A stretch of 64,000 nt of DNA from Corynebacterium massiliense DSM 45435 (GCF_028609805.1 NZ_CP063189.1:558001-622000), one strand, 5' to 3'. Numbered from the stretch's first letter, positions 17,330 to 28,300 are shown. Translations and numbers: made by a program. Notes: generated from the letters alone by a model not told the origin.

Positions 17330-18604
17330 CTACGCGGTACGCAGGCTCACCAGCTGCGTGCCGCGTTTTTCTATGACGTGATCGCCCGCCACGTTCAGCG
17401 ATATCGGCCCCGCGTACCCGCCGCGGTCGACCGGGATGTCTCGCAGCGTCTCGCCGGTCTCCCAATCGAGGACGGCGATGCCGGCCGCAGTGGGGACCAG
17501 CAGACGGCCGTCCACGGCCACGCCCGTGCCCACGGCATTGTCGATGGCCCGCACATGGCGCTGATCTGACGGGTTGAAAAGGTGCAGCCGGGTGCCGTCG
17601 AACCACGACATGTGGTGCGGAAGGTCGGCCGTGGCGGGGGTGAAGACGGGGTGGGGGTCCGGGGTGGCATCGGCAAGCGCGGGCGCTTCCGCCGCCGACG
17701 GGGCCTTGTCGCGTCCCGTCTCGGTGCCGTTTTTATCCACCGCGATGAACTCACCGGCGGCGTGATCGTCTGTGCCGGGTGCGTAAACGGACGCGGATTC
17801 CTGCCCGATGGAGACCAAGCGGCTGCCAGTAGGCAGTTCAAAATCCCCGCTGACCTCGGGTTCGCGCGCGTCCTCCGGGGTGGTGTCCATCAGCCGCAGC
17901 CAGTCGGTGGTCTCCGTGCCGTCAGGACCGCTCGGGCACGTCTCCGTCAGTGCGAGCAGGGACGTGCGCGTGAGCGCGGAGGTAATGGTGCACTCAGGGT
18001 GCGGCTGCTGATCGGGCTCTTGGACCGCCTCGACCTCGCCGTATTCGATGGTGCGCACCATGTCCGAGCGCCACAGCTCCACGCGTTCCGGCGCGACGGT
18101 GCCCACCCGGTCGTTGGAGGAAATGGGGCCGACCGCATCGGCGTTCAGGGCGCTGCGGGTAGCGGAGTGCTTTCCAGTCGCCGCCTCGATGGCGACCACG
18201 TCGCCGCAGCCCACGCCGGTGCGGTAGGTAGCCACGACCTTGCCCCATGCCGTTCCCAGCGAGCACAGGTCGGCATCGTCACGCGTGTAGTGCCACGCTG
18301 CCTCGCCGGTGGGGTAGAAGGCGGTCAGCGTCGCCCCCTCCGCGGAGATGACCAGGCCGTCGACGACGGGGCGCGGGTTTTCTCCGGGAGGGGCGGGAAA
18401 CTCCGCGTCGTGGACAAGCGATTCGGGCACCTGCGACAGCGGTGCCGCGGCTGCATCGCTACCCGGCGGGTTGTCCGGGGTGAGCGTGGCGGCACGGATG
18501 TCCGAGGTGAAGTATGCACCCAGGAGGGCGACGGCACTGACTGCGGAAATGGCGCCGACTGCCCACCAGTCTTTTTTGGTGCGGCGCAGCACGGGAGCAT
18601 TCAT
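17330..18604 (-). CDS. Rv3212-family membrane-anchored protein (PQQ-like repeats)
   Basis: This 424-residue protein has an N-terminal membrane anchor (residues ~13-33, WWAVGAISAVSAVALLGAYF) and a long extracytoplasmic domain. Its DGLVISAEGATLTAFYPTGE and GRLLVPTAAGIAVLDWETGE segments look like beta-propeller (PQQ-like) blades. It corresponds to Rv3212, next to the DEAD-box helicase gene in mycobacteria. ATG overlaps the helicase stop as ATGA, so the two are translationally coupled. Cysteine pairs (CSLGT...GVGCGD, ECTI...TETC) may be disulfides. Function unknown; a cell-envelope role is inferred from topology. Confidence 0.8.
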   Translation of the reverse strand: MNAPVLRRTKKDWWAVGAISAVSAVALLGAYFTSDIRAATLTPDNPPGSDAAAAPLSQVPESLVHDAEFPAPPGENPRPVVDGLVISAEGATLTAFYPTGEAAWHYTRDDADLCSLGTAWGKVVATYRTGVGCGDVVAIEAATGKHSATRSALNADAVGPISSNDRVGTVAPERVELWRSDMVRTIEYGEVEAVQEPDQQPHPECTITSALTRTSLLALTETCPSGPDGTETTDWLRLMDTTPEDAREPEVSGDFELPTGSRLVSIGQESASVYAPGTDDHAAGEFIAVDKNGTETGRDKAPSAAEAPALADATPDPHPVFTPATADLPHHMSWFDGTRLHLFNPSDQRHVRAIDNAVGTGVAVDGRLLVPTAAGIAVLDWETGETLRDIPVDRGGYAGPISLNVAGDHVIEKRGTQLVSLRTA

Positions 18605-19974
18605 CGGGTGCGCCTCCGCGAGCGGGACTGGGATTTCGCGCGGGAGCCATGCCTGCGGGAGCCGCGCGCACGGGGCTCGCCACCGCGCTCGGAGGCCTTC
18701 CGCGGTGAGGCGCCGATAACGGCGCGTGGCTCACCCACGGTCGCGGCGGCGTCGGCGGGGATGGACAGCGCCTCGTACAGCTCTGGCGAGGTGCTAAACC
18801 ACTGCGGCGGCTCGGGGATATCGAGGCCGAGCTCATCGTTGATGAGCTGCCACTTGGGCACTTCGTCGTAGCCCACCAGCGTGACCGCGGTGCCGGTGCG
18901 GCCGGCGCGGCCCGTGCGGCCGATGCGGTGGACATACGTCTGCGGATCGTCCGGGACCTGGTAGTTGATGACGTGGGTGACGTCATCGACGTCGATGCCG
19001 CGGGCGGCCACGTCGGTCGCCACCAGGATTTCTACCTGCCCCGAGCGGAAGGCGCCGAGGGACTTCTCGCGGGCGCCTTGCCCCATATCGCCGTGGACCG
19101 CGCCGACCACGAACCCGGCCTGGGCCAAGTCGGCGGCCAGCTGTGCCGCGGAACGCTTGGTGCGGGTGAAGATGATGGTGCGGCCGCGCCCGCGTGCCTG
19201 CAGGATGCGGACGATGACGGATTCTTTATCCATCTTGTGCGCCTGGAAGGTCACCTTTTCAATCGTCCCGATCGTTGCCGGGGCGTCGGCCTCCGCGCTG
19301 ATGTTGACCGGCCGGTTCATAAACCGGCGGGCGAGCGAGACGATGTCCGCGGGCATGGTGGCCGAAAACAACATCGTCTGGTGTGGGGTGGCCTCGAGAA
19401 TCTTCAAAAGCTTCTCGATGTCCGGCAGAAAGCCCAGGTCGAGCATCTCGTCGGCCTCGTCGAGGACCAGCGCGGCAATCTGCGAAAGATCGAGATAGCC
19501 CTGCTGGTGCAGGTCCAAAAGCCGCCCCGGGGTGCCCACGACAACGTCGACGCCCTTGTTCAGTGCCTCGATCTGCTCCTCGTAGGGCCGCCCGCCGTAG
19601 ACAGTAAAGACCGTCACCGGGGTGTGCACCGCGGCCGCGCGCAGGTCCTCGCCGACCTGGCTGGCCAGCTCGCGGGTCGGCGCAATGATGAGGGCGTGCG
19701 GGGTGCCGTCCAGCTCGGGGAGTGCCGCATCGTCAAAGACGCGGTCTAAAACCGGGACGCCGAAGCCCAGCGTTTTGCCCATGCCGGTGCGGGCTTGGCC
19801 GATGATGTCGCGGCCGGCTAGCGCGAGCGGCAGGGTGAGCTCTTGGATGGCGAAGGTGCGTTCCATGCCGTGTTCCACCAGGGCATCGCAAAGCTCCGCG
19901 GCAACGCCGAGCTCCCGAAACGTCGGCGGCAGGCTGGGGGTGCGGGACGCGGGCGAATCGTGCTGAGCAGTCAC
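18601..19974 (-). CDS. DEAD-box RNA helicase (RhlE-type)
   Basis: This 457-residue helicase has a Q motif (ERTFAIQELTLPLALAGRD), motif I (ARTGMGKT, an altered AxTGxGKT), Ia (PTRELASQV), DEAD, SAT, and the C-terminal RecA domain with VATDVAARGIDVD and HRIGRTGRAG. A basic Arg/Ser-rich tail follows that probably binds RNA. It is the counterpart of Rv3211 RhlE. GTG 19974 is chosen because upstream sequence overlaps the divergent DUF3107 promoter. It is coupled to the Rv3212-like gene by an ATGA overlap. Confidence 0.93.
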   Translation of the reverse strand: MTAQHDSPASRTPSLPPTFRELGVAAELCDALVEHGMERTFAIQELTLPLALAGRDIIGQARTGMGKTLGFGVPVLDRVFDDAALPELDGTPHALIIAPTRELASQVGEDLRAAAVHTPVTVFTVYGGRPYEEQIEALNKGVDVVVGTPGRLLDLHQQGYLDLSQIAALVLDEADEMLDLGFLPDIEKLLKILEATPHQTMLFSATMPADIVSLARRFMNRPVNISAEADAPATIGTIEKVTFQAHKMDKESVIVRILQARGRGRTIIFTRTKRSAAQLAADLAQAGFVVGAVHGDMGQGAREKSLGAFRSGQVEILVATDVAARGIDVDDVTHVINYQVPDDPQTYVHRIGRTGRAGRTGTAVTLVGYDEVPKWQLINDELGLDIPEPPQWFSTSPELYEALSIPADAAATVGEPRAVIGASPRKASERGGEPRARGSRRHGSRAKSQSRSRRRTR

Positions 19975-19997
19975 ACTTCGATAGTAACGGGCAGGGT

Positions 19998-20003
19998 TAT
20001 AGT
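19998..20003 (+). promoter_or_regulatory. -10 box TATAGT of the DUF3107 promoter
   Basis: TATAGT lies 62 nt before ATG 20066, in the divergent gap with the helicase gene. A GTGGAGGAAG Shine-Dalgarno precedes the ATG. Confidence 0.5.
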
Positions 20004-20065
20004 GTGGGAGAACTAGGCGCACCCGTAGCTGGTGCACAGACTTCAAGACGAGTGGAGGAAGTTTC

Positions 20066-20290
20066 ATGGACATCAAGTTCGGTTTCGCCGATAACTCCCG
20101 TGAGCTGACCATCAAGGCAGAAGGCTCCCAGGAAGAGCTGACCCAGAAGGTGAACTCCGCGCTGGCCAGCGGGGAACTGCTGGAACTCGAGGACGCCAAG
20201 GGCCGGAAGTACCTGGTGCGCACCGACCGCGTTATCTACGTCGAGATCGGCGCCGTCAAGACCCAGGCTGTGGGTTTCATCGGAGCGTAG
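20066..20290 (+). CDS. DUF3107 protein (TB9.4-like)
   Basis: This 74-residue protein (MDIKFGFADNSRELTIKAEG...VRTDRVIYVEIG) matches DUF3107, the family of mycobacterial TB9.4 (Rv3208A), in full length and context. The fold is small alpha/beta with no catalytic residues evident and no signal peptide. The ATG is preceded by GGAGGAAG. It probably starts an operon with the DUF3152 gene 19 nt downstream. Function unknown. Confidence 0.93.
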   Translation: MDIKFGFADNSRELTIKAEGSQEELTQKVNSALASGELLELEDAKGRKYLVRTDRVIYVEIGAVKTQAVGFIGA

Positions 20291-20309
20291 GTAGGTAACC
20301 TCAATCCCC

Positions 20310-21332
20310 ATGACTCACTCGGCACACCGTTCTGCCGCCGGCGGCCCACCGCACCGCCGGGGGCAGCGCCGTCCGGCGGCGAATACCTCCGGCCTGCAGC
20401 GATTCGCCCGCGAGTACGGGTGGTGGCGCGTCATCGCGATCCCGCTGCTGGTGGTTCTCACCGCCTGGGTGCTGGTTGATGTGGTGCGTGGGGAACCGGC
20501 CGATAACGCCCGCAACAACGGGCAGTCTTCCGCGGAAGGTCCGGGGTCGTCGGCGCAGGAGGACGACCACGGTACGGAAACCGGCCCCGATCCCGCCGAT
20601 GCGGAATCGTTGGAGGTCGCCCGCGGTCAGTTGCCGCCGGGAGGGGACTACTCCGAGCACGGCGACGAGACCTACCGTCCCGCCGGCAAGCCGGGCCTCG
20701 AGGTGGGCAAAGGTACGGAAAAGACCGTGCGTTACTCCGTGGAGATTGAAAACGGTGTGGATACCGCGGGGTACGGCGGCGACGACGCGGTTGCCGCGCT
20801 TATCGATGCCACCTTGCACGACCCGCGCGGCTGGACCGCCGACGACCGCTACAAATTCGTGCACGTCGCCCCAGACGACAACCCGGACACCCGCTTCCGG
20901 CTGAGCTCGTTTGGCACGACCGGACGCATGTGCGGCGAGCAGATCGAGACCGAGACTTCGTGCCACACCACGATCACCGGCGAGTCGGTCGTCTTCTTAA
21001 ACGAGGCGCGCTGGGTGCGCGGCGCCACGCCCTTCGAAGGCGATCTGGGCAGCTACCGCCAGTACGTGGTCAACCACGAGTTCGGCCACGCCATTGGGTA
21101 CAACGCCCACCAGGCGTGCGGAGGCGACCGCGAGCTGGCGCCGATCATGATGCAGCAGACCATCTCGCTGAATAACTCGGACCTCAACGCCGACAGCGAG
21201 CCGGAGACGTACCCGGATGACGGCGCGGTGTGCATGACCAACCCGTGGCCGTATCCGCGCCCGCACGTCAGCGACGATCCGCACCGCCCCGGCCCGGTTG
21301 AGGCGGGGTCGATGGACACGAAGAAGGGGTAA
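20310..21332 (+). CDS. DUF3152 membrane-anchored zinc-peptidase-like protein
   Basis: This 340-residue protein has a basic cytoplasmic N-terminus, one membrane anchor (residues ~45-66), a disordered Ser/Gly/Glu region, then a C-terminal domain with HEFGHAIGY. His256, Glu257 and His260 form an HExxH zinc motif, and a third ligand may be supplied by the following NAHQACGG. Two Cys (CGEQIE...TSCH) may form a disulfide. It corresponds to the Rv3207c/DUF3152 family, extracytoplasmic putative metallopeptidases of unknown substrate. It lies between DUF3107 and the TIGR02569 gene, as in mycobacteria. Confidence 0.9.
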   Translation: MTHSAHRSAAGGPPHRRGQRRPAANTSGLQRFAREYGWWRVIAIPLLVVLTAWVLVDVVRGEPADNARNNGQSSAEGPGSSAQEDDHGTETGPDPADAESLEVARGQLPPGGDYSEHGDETYRPAGKPGLEVGKGTEKTVRYSVEIENGVDTAGYGGDDAVAALIDATLHDPRGWTADDRYKFVHVAPDDNPDTRFRLSSFGTTGRMCGEQIETETSCHTTITGESVVFLNEARWVRGATPFEGDLGSYRQYVVNHEFGHAIGYNAHQACGGDRELAPIMMQQTISLNNSDLNADSEPETYPDDGAVCMTNPWPYPRPHVSDDPHRPGPVEAGSMDTKKG

Positions 21333-21341
21333 GCACACGCC

Positions 21342-22121
21342 ATGCCGCAGCCGCCGGAGAAAGTTTTAGAGGCCTTCCACGCGACATCTGCGCCCGATGA
21401 GGCGGTGCAGCTGGGGCCGGCGTGGGACAACGGGCCGCGCGTCGGGGATGTGGTCTTCGCCCGCGCCGGGCAGCTCACCTCTTGGTCGGCCAAGGTGCGT
21501 GAGAAACTGCAGGTCGACGGCGCGCGCGTGGCGCGCCCGGTGCTCTCGACCGACGGGCGCTACACCGTGGCGGGATGGAAGGCCACCCAGTTTGTCGCGG
21601 GCGATGTGGCCCGCCGCGTCGACGAGACGGCCCAGCTGGGGCTGCGGCTTGACGATGCCGCCGGGGAACTCACGGTGCCGCACGCCGGGACGGCATCGGC
21701 ACGCACGGATATCTTCGCCCGCGCCGAGGCCGCCGCGTGGGAAGAGACCGGGGAAACCTACCGCGATTTGGACGCCGATGCGGAGTCGCCGCTGGTGGTG
21801 GGGCACGCCGACCTGCTGGGCACCACCATCTACGCGGGGGCCAACCCGCCGACCATCGTCGACTTCGTTCCCACCGCAGCGCCCCGCCCGCGCGGGTTTA
21901 CCAGCGCATTGGTCATCGTGGACGGGCTCATTGCCGGGGCGGTGGACGACCGGATTTGTGACAGGTTCGCGCACATCCCGAACCTGGATCAGCTGTTGCT
22001 GCGGGCGGTGGCATACCGCCGGTACGTGAACGATTTCCACCCGCGATCGCGTGCGAACACGCGTTCGTATATTGAAGATGTGGAAGAGCTGTTGGTGTCG
22101 CGGGTGTCTGCCATAATGTGA
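21342..22121 (+). CDS. TIGR02569-family protein
   Basis: This 259-residue soluble protein starts MPQPPEKVLEAFHATSAP and ends with a helical bundle. Internal features are VVGHADLLGTTIYAG and VDFVPTAAPRPRGFTSALVIVDGL. These fit TIGR02569 (Rv3205c-like), a distant relative of phosphotransferase/kinase folds (HADL in place of the HGDL motif). It lies 4 nt upstream of adnA, so it is likely cotranscribed with the adnAB repair genes. Activity is unknown. Confidence 0.82.
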   Translation: MPQPPEKVLEAFHATSAPDEAVQLGPAWDNGPRVGDVVFARAGQLTSWSAKVREKLQVDGARVARPVLSTDGRYTVAGWKATQFVAGDVARRVDETAQLGLRLDDAAGELTVPHAGTASARTDIFARAEAAAWEETGETYRDLDADAESPLVVGHADLLGTTIYAGANPPTIVDFVPTAAPRPRGFTSALVIVDGLIAGAVDDRICDRFAHIPNLDQLLLRAVAYRRYVNDFHPRSRANTRSYIEDVEELLVSRVSAIM

Positions 22122-22124
22122 CGC

Positions 22125-25100
22125 ATGTGCGCGTCGCAGGCCCAACATCACGGTCAAGCTCCAGCCCAGGCCCAGACCCAACCTGACAGATCTATTTTCG
22201 ATGCGGTGCCCACCCCGCGCGTGCGGCTGGTGGAGCGCCCCGCGCCCGATCCGGAGCGCGAGTGGGACTTCCCGTTGCCCAGCACGGGCCGGTGGAAGGT
22301 CACGGGGGCGGCTGGATCGGGCGTGTCCAGCGTGGTCGTGGACACCGTGGTCCGCAAGCTGCGTGACGGCGCCGATCCCTCCGGTGTCCTGGTTGTTACC
22401 GCGTCGAAGGAGGCGGGCGCGCGGGTGCGCCGGGAGATTTCCCAGCGGCTGGATGACTATGCCGCGAAGTCCTCGATGGTCCATTCCGTCCACTCGCTGG
22501 CCTTCGCGCTCTTGCGTAGCGATGAGCGGGCGGCGGAGACCGACCTGCGGCTCATCACTGGCGCGGAACAGGACAGTGTTATCCGCGAGCTGCTTGTCGG
22601 CCACGCCGAGAGCGGTGCCGGCAGCTGGCCGGCAGAGGTGCGGCCCGCCCTCGAATACGTCGGGTTCGCGCGCCAGCTGCGCGACTTTTTGTTGCGCGCT
22701 ATCGAACGTGGGTACGGCCCGGACGATCTGCGAAAGGCGGGCGAGAAATTCCGCCGGCCGATGTGGAGTGCGGCCGGCGATTTCCTGCGCGAATACGAGC
22801 AAACGCTGGAGCTCGCCGGGGTGCATTCCTACTCGGCCCCGGAGTTGGTCTTCCAGGTGCTGCTGCGCCCGCAACTGACCGCCGAGCACGCGTGGCACAC
22901 CATTGTGGTCGATGACGCGCAGCTGCTCGATCCGACCTCCGGGCGGCTGGTGGAGCGGCTGATGGACAGCGCGGAGCTGGCCGTCGTGGCGGGTGATCCG
23001 GACCAAGCCGTCTTCGGGTTTCGCGGCGCGAGCACGCAGTTCCTCAACGGCTTCCAGGCCGACCAGTCCCTTCATCTCACCACCGCGCGTCGCACGGGCG
23101 AGCCCGCGCGCGTCGTGTGCACTCCGACCACGGCGGCGGAGCGCGACGTCGTGGCCGACACGGCGCGCCGCCGCCACCTCGAAGACGGGGTGGAGTGGCG
23201 CGATATTGCCGTCATCGTGCGCTCGACCGGGGACATCGGGCAGATGTCGCGCGCGCTGCTGGCCGCGGGCGTGCCGGTGCACATCAACCCCACCGACGTT
23301 GTGCTCGCCGAGCAACGGCTCGTCGCCGCCCTGCTCTTGGGCCTGCGGGCCCTGGAGGCGAAGTTATCCAACGGCGAGCTCGAGGACCTCATCACCGGGC
23401 CGGTGGGCGGGGCGGATCCCGTCACCTTGCGCCGCCTCATCCGCGGCTTGCGGCGGGCGGTGCCGAGTGTCCGGGGCATCGATACGCTGCGCTTATTCGT
23501 GGAGGGCGAGGCGGACGAAGCGCTGCGCGAGGCGGTAGCGGGCGTGCTCACGGACAGCGAGGCGCGCGTGCTCGATCGCGTCACCGCTGTGCTCGCGGCC
23601 GGCAGGCAGGAACTTGCGGCGGGCGCGAGCGTTGAGCAGGTTTTGTGGGCGGTCTGGCAGGCCACCGGGCTAGATACTCGCCTCCAAAGCGCGGCCCTGC
23701 GCGGTGGTGCGACCGGCTCGCAGGCCGACCGCGACTTGGACGCGATGATGGCGCTTTTCGATGCCGCGGGTGACTTCACCGAGCGGCGCCCCAACGGCAC
23801 CCTGGCTACGTTCATCGCCCACATCGAGGAACAGGAATTGCCCACCGGGGTGCGCGATAGGCGCGCCGCGATGCCGCAAGCGGTCCCGGTTCTCACCGCG
23901 CACGGGGCGGTGGGCAACGAGTGGGACACCGTCGTGGTTGCCGGCGCGCAGGAAGGCGACTGGCCGTCCTTCGGGGAGACCGGCTCCCTGTTCGACCAAG
24001 CCGAGCTGGTGGATCTCATCGACCATGACATCGATCCAGACGATCCGGTCAGCCACCTCGCCGACCGTCTTGCGGAAGAACGGCGCCTGTTCCACGTGGC
24101 CACGACGCGGCACCGCAGCCGCCTGACGGTCGTGGCGGTCGACGCCCCGGACGCCGACGAGGTGCAGGAGCCGTCGCGGTTCATCCGGGAGCTGGTGGCA
24201 GCGCCGGGGGCATCGCTGGAAGAGTCCGGGGTGGTTTCCGCTGGCGCTGACACCGTCTCGCCTGATTCCGTTGCGGCTAACACCGCCCCGGAAGGTGACC
24301 TGCCGCCTGTTATCGACCCGCTGCAGGTATCCGTGCTGTCCGTCCCCGGTTTCGTCTCGCGCCTGCGCCGCGTGTTGTGCGATGAGGACGAAACCCCGGA
24401 CGCGCGCCAGCAGGCCGCGCGTCAGCTCGCCCGGCTGGCGCAGGCAGGCGTGCCGGGAGCACACCCCGACCAGTGGTGGGCCACGCGCGGCACCGCCGCC
24501 GGCAATGCACCGCAATACGACCCAGCGGTAGACGGCAGGGAGCCCACCTTGTCGCCGTCGAAGATCGAGGACTTTCTGCGCTGCCCGCTGCAGGCGACCC
24601 TCAAGCGGTTCGTGGAGGACGACCAGCCCACCCTCGCGCTGGCGAAGGGCAACTTGGCCCACGCCTTTATGGAGGCACTCGGCCGGGTCCAGCTTGCCCG
24701 CGCGGCAGGTGACCCGGCGGCCGACAGCTTCGATGTCACCGCCGCCAAAGAGCTCGTTACCGAGGCGTTTGCCGCCTGCATCACCGAGCCCGCATGGCGC
24801 CGTGAGCAGGAGATGGCGGACTTTACGTCCCTGCTCGACACCATCGCGACCTGGCACGCGGCCAACACGGAAGAGCTGGTGGGCACGGAGGTGAAGGCGC
24901 GGGTTCGTATCACCGCGGACACCGGTGAGGCCACCGTGTACGGGTCCATCGACAGGCTGCAGCGCCTCCCCGACGGCGGCCTGCGCGTCGTGGACTTAAA
25001 GACCGGCAAGCACCCGCCGAGCGGCAAAGAAGTCCAGGAGCACCCGCAGCTTAGCGCCTACCAGCTGGTGCTGGCCGGTGGCCAGCTCACGCGCGGTGCC

Positions 25101-25385
25101 GACGGCGCCTGGCGCGTGGAGACCGACAGGGAAGGAAACGGGGAAAAGATTGAAGGCGCCCAGCTGTACTACCCGTTGACCTACGACAAGAAAGAGAAAG
25201 CCTGCGACCAGGCGGCGCTGGAGCCAGAGGCGCTGGCCCGCTTTTCCTACCTTCTGCCTCCGCTGGTAGGGGAGATGACCGGCGCCACGGTCACCGCCCG
25301 CGAAAACGATAAGTGCCCCGACTGCCCCGTGCGGCACCTGTGCCCGATCCAACCGGAAGGACGGCTGACTTACCACCATGGCTAA
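22125..25385 (+). CDS. adnA: AdnA subunit of the AdnAB helicase-nuclease (degenerate motor)
   Basis: This 1086-residue protein combines a UvrD/Rep-like superfamily 1A motor with a C-terminal RecB-like nuclease. AdnAB resects double-strand breaks in actinobacteria in place of RecBCD. The motor motifs are eroded: motif I reads GAAGSGVSS (no Lys-Thr) and motif II VVDDAQ (not DExQ), while GDPDQAVFGFRGA is kept. The nuclease has GSIDRLQ and VVDLKTGK plus a QLSAYQ motif. It also has the four Cys of an Fe-S cluster (LRCPL, then CPDCPVRHLC). The start is ATG 22125. The 3' end overlaps adnB by 8 bp. Motor erosion fits known leadership of the AdnB motor. Confidence 0.92.
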   Translation: MCASQAQHHGQAPAQAQTQPDRSIFDAVPTPRVRLVERPAPDPEREWDFPLPSTGRWKVTGAAGSGVSSVVVDTVVRKLRDGADPSGVLVVTASKEAGARVRREISQRLDDYAAKSSMVHSVHSLAFALLRSDERAAETDLRLITGAEQDSVIRELLVGHAESGAGSWPAEVRPALEYVGFARQLRDFLLRAIERGYGPDDLRKAGEKFRRPMWSAAGDFLREYEQTLELAGVHSYSAPELVFQVLLRPQLTAEHAWHTIVVDDAQLLDPTSGRLVERLMDSAELAVVAGDPDQAVFGFRGASTQFLNGFQADQSLHLTTARRTGEPARVVCTPTTAAERDVVADTARRRHLEDGVEWRDIAVIVRSTGDIGQMSRALLAAGVPVHINPTDVVLAEQRLVAALLLGLRALEAKLSNGELEDLITGPVGGADPVTLRRLIRGLRRAVPSVRGIDTLRLFVEGEADEALREAVAGVLTDSEARVLDRVTAVLAAGRQELAAGASVEQVLWAVWQATGLDTRLQSAALRGGATGSQADRDLDAMMALFDAAGDFTERRPNGTLATFIAHIEEQELPTGVRDRRAAMPQAVPVLTAHGAVGNEWDTVVVAGAQEGDWPSFGETGSLFDQAELVDLIDHDIDPDDPVSHLADRLAEERRLFHVATTRHRSRLTVVAVDAPDADEVQEPSRFIRELVAAPGASLEESGVVSAGADTVSPDSVAANTAPEGDLPPVIDPLQVSVLSVPGFVSRLRRVLCDEDETPDARQQAARQLARLAQAGVPGAHPDQWWATRGTAAGNAPQYDPAVDGREPTLSPSKIEDFLRCPLQATLKRFVEDDQPTLALAKGNLAHAFMEALGRVQLARAAGDPAADSFDVTAAKELVTEAFAACITEPAWRREQEMADFTSLLDTIATWHAANTEELVGTEVKARVRITADTGEATVYGSIDRLQRLPDGGLRVVDLKTGKHPPSGKEVQEHPQLSAYQLVLAGGQLTRGADGAWRVETDREGNGEKIEGAQLYYPLTYDKKEKACDQAALEPEALARFSYLLPPLVGEMTGATVTARENDKCPDCPVRHLCPIQPEGRLTYHHG

Positions 25386-28300
25386 CGCACACTTCGCCTC
25401 ATCTCATACGCCGGAAGAAATAGCCAAGGCACTGGGAAAACACCAGCCCACCCCGGAGCAGGCGGGCGTTATCTCCGCCGGTTCTGGGCCACTTCTAGTC
25501 ACCGCCGGCGCCGGAGCCGGCAAGACGGAAACGATGGCCAGCCGCGTGGTCTATTTGGTCGCGAACGGGATGGTGAAACCCGACGAGGTGTTGGGGCTGA
25601 CCTTCACCCGCAAAGCAGCCGGGCAGCTCGAGCAGCGCATCCGCCGCAACCTCATCGACCTGCGCGGCTCCGGGTTGATTGAACCCCGCGGGGAAATCGG
25701 CGAGGCGCTGACCACCATCGCCCCGAAGGCAATGACGTACGACTCTTTCGTCGGCGAGCTTGTCCGCGAGTTCGGGCTGCTGGCCCCTGTCGAACCGTTC
25801 GCGCGCCTTATTACCGCCGCGGAGGAATACGCCATCGCCCACGAGCTGGTGAGCAACTACACCGGTAAGGTCGGCGTGGACAAGCAGGTGGCCAGCGTCA
25901 CCGAAGACATCCTCGCGCTGGCGGGGAACATGACCAACCGTCTCTACGACGTGGACACGGTCCGCGACTTGTCCACCGAGTTCCTCCGCGCCGCAGAGGA
26001 ACTGCCGCCGGCAACGAAAAAGACGGAGTACTCGAAGAAGCTGCTGACCAAAATGGACGCGCAGCGCGGGCGCATCAACTACCTCCCGCTGGTGGTGGAA
26101 CTTGCCCGCACCTACCGCGACAAGCAGGTCACCACGTTCGGCGAGCAGATGGCCGTGGCGGCGCGGCTGGTGGTGGAGCACCCGGGCATCGGCAAGCAGC
26201 TGCGCAACCGCTACAAGGTGGTCATGCTCGACGAATACCAGGACACCTCCCATGCGCAGCGCGTGTTCCTGCGCACCCTGTTCGGGCATGCCGAGGGAGC
26301 GGCCGAAGGGGACGAGCCCACCACCGTCACGGCGGTGGGCGATCCCATGCAGTCCATCTACGGGTGGCGCGGCGCCAGCGAGGAGAACCTCTCGAGTTTC
26401 GCCACCGATTTCCCGGCTGCCGATGGCTCGCCAGCGCCGAAGAAGGAGCTGACCACCTCGTGGCGCAACCCGCGCCTGGTGCTCGATATGGCGAACACCG
26501 TCGCGGACGTGGTCCTGGCCGACGGCAACGCGAGCCGGCTCGTCGGCCCGCTGCAGCCGCGCTCGGATGCGGAGGCCGGCGACGTTCAGCTCGGGTACTT
26601 CGCCACGTCCGAGGCCGAATGCCGTTTCGTGGCCGAGCACATGCGCGACAAGTACCTCGCCAGCCGCGAGGCCGGCAAGGAATTGAGCGCCGCCATCTTG
26701 GTCCGGAAAAACAGCCACTCGGTAGAAATCGCCCACTACCTCGACGAGCTTGACGTCCCGTACGAGATCGTCGGCCTGGGCGGGCTTTTATCGGAGCCGG
26801 AAATCCAGGACTTGCTCGCGGTGGCGACCATGCTCATCCGCCCGCAGGACAACAGTGCCGCGCTGCGCGTGCTGTCCGGGCCGATGTGCGGCATCGGCAT
26901 GCGCGATATCACCGCCTTGGGCGAGCGCGCCCGCAACCTCGCCGGCCGGTTGGCGGGCGAAGATGTCGGCGGCGAAGAACCCGCGGACCAGAATCTTTCT
27001 GCTGCAGACGACGGCACCATCCTGGGCTGGCTGCGCCGGGAGGTCGCCGAGCGCACCCCGGAGGCGCCTGAACAGGCGGTGGGGCTCACGGATGCGGTGG
27101 CTGACCTGGGCGAGCGTGACCGCTACACCGCGGAAGGGCTGCAGCGCCTGGAGGAGCTGTCCAGTACGCTGCGCGCGCTGCGCTCGTACTCACTGTCCAA
27201 GCCACTCATCGATCTTTTCGCCGATATCGAGCGCGCATTCAATGTCCGCACGGAGGCGCTCGCGCGCGGCGGGGCAGCCGGAACGGCACACCTCGATCAG
27301 TTCGCCGACGTGGTCGCGACCTTCCCCGGAAGCGGCCTGGCCGCGTGGCTCGACTACTGCGCAATGGCGCGTGAGCGCGAGGACGGCCTCCAGCCCGGGG
27401 AGGTACCAGCCGCCGACGACCGCGTGCTCATCATGACTACGCACAAGGCCAAGGGCCTGGAGTGGGAGCACGTCAGCGTGCTGCACGCCGATTCCCAGAC
27501 CTATTCCGGCAAGGCGAACTCGTACGTCACGCGCTCGACCGAGCTACCCAGCGCGGACGACTACCTCGACGCCGAGGCCTTCGCGGGGGACAAGGAGCCG
27601 ACCCGCACGCACTTTGACAGGGCGGGCGAGGCGAAGAAGCAAGAGAGCAAGCACGCCAACGAACTGGAGGCCGCGCGCCTGTTCTACGTCGCGCTGACGC
27701 GCACCGAGTCCACGCTGACCGTCACCGGCGGCGGGACGGACGGTTCGAACGGCAAGGCGAAGAAGGGGCCGTACGAGTTCCTGCATCAGCTCGCCGAGAA
27801 GTTCCCGGACCACGTCGTGTGCTGGAACGACCCGAACGACCCACAGGACTCGGACGATCAGGATGAACAGGGCGACGCCGCGACCAGCCCGGAGAGCGGC
27901 GCATTCCCGTACCTTGCGCCCGATGCAGCGGCGCTCGCGGCCGCGGACAAGGTGCGCGCCGCACTCGACAGCCTGCCCGACCAGGTCGCCGGGGAGCGGT
28001 TCCAGCAGTGGGAGACCGAAGCATCCGCGCTCATCGAGGAGCACCGCGGGCTCATGGCCCCGGAGGTGGAGGTCGCCGTGCCCACGGAACTGACCGCCTC
28101 CGACGTGGTGGCGCTGCGCGGCGACCCGACGCAGTTTGCCCGCCGCCAGCGCCGGCCCGTGCCGTTCAAACCGAACGCCTACGCTAAGCGCGGCACCGCC
28201 TTCCACTCCTGGCTGGAGGAGTACTTCGGCGGCAGCGCGTTGCTGAGCGAGGAGGAACTTCCGGGCCTGGACGAGGAGCTCGGTCTGGAAGACCTGGCGG

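Noticed and set aside
21366..23315. 649-codon minus-strand frame across the TIGR02569 and adnA genes
   Set aside because: Crosses two well-supported genes on the other strand, and its sequence is low-complexity Arg/His/Gly.
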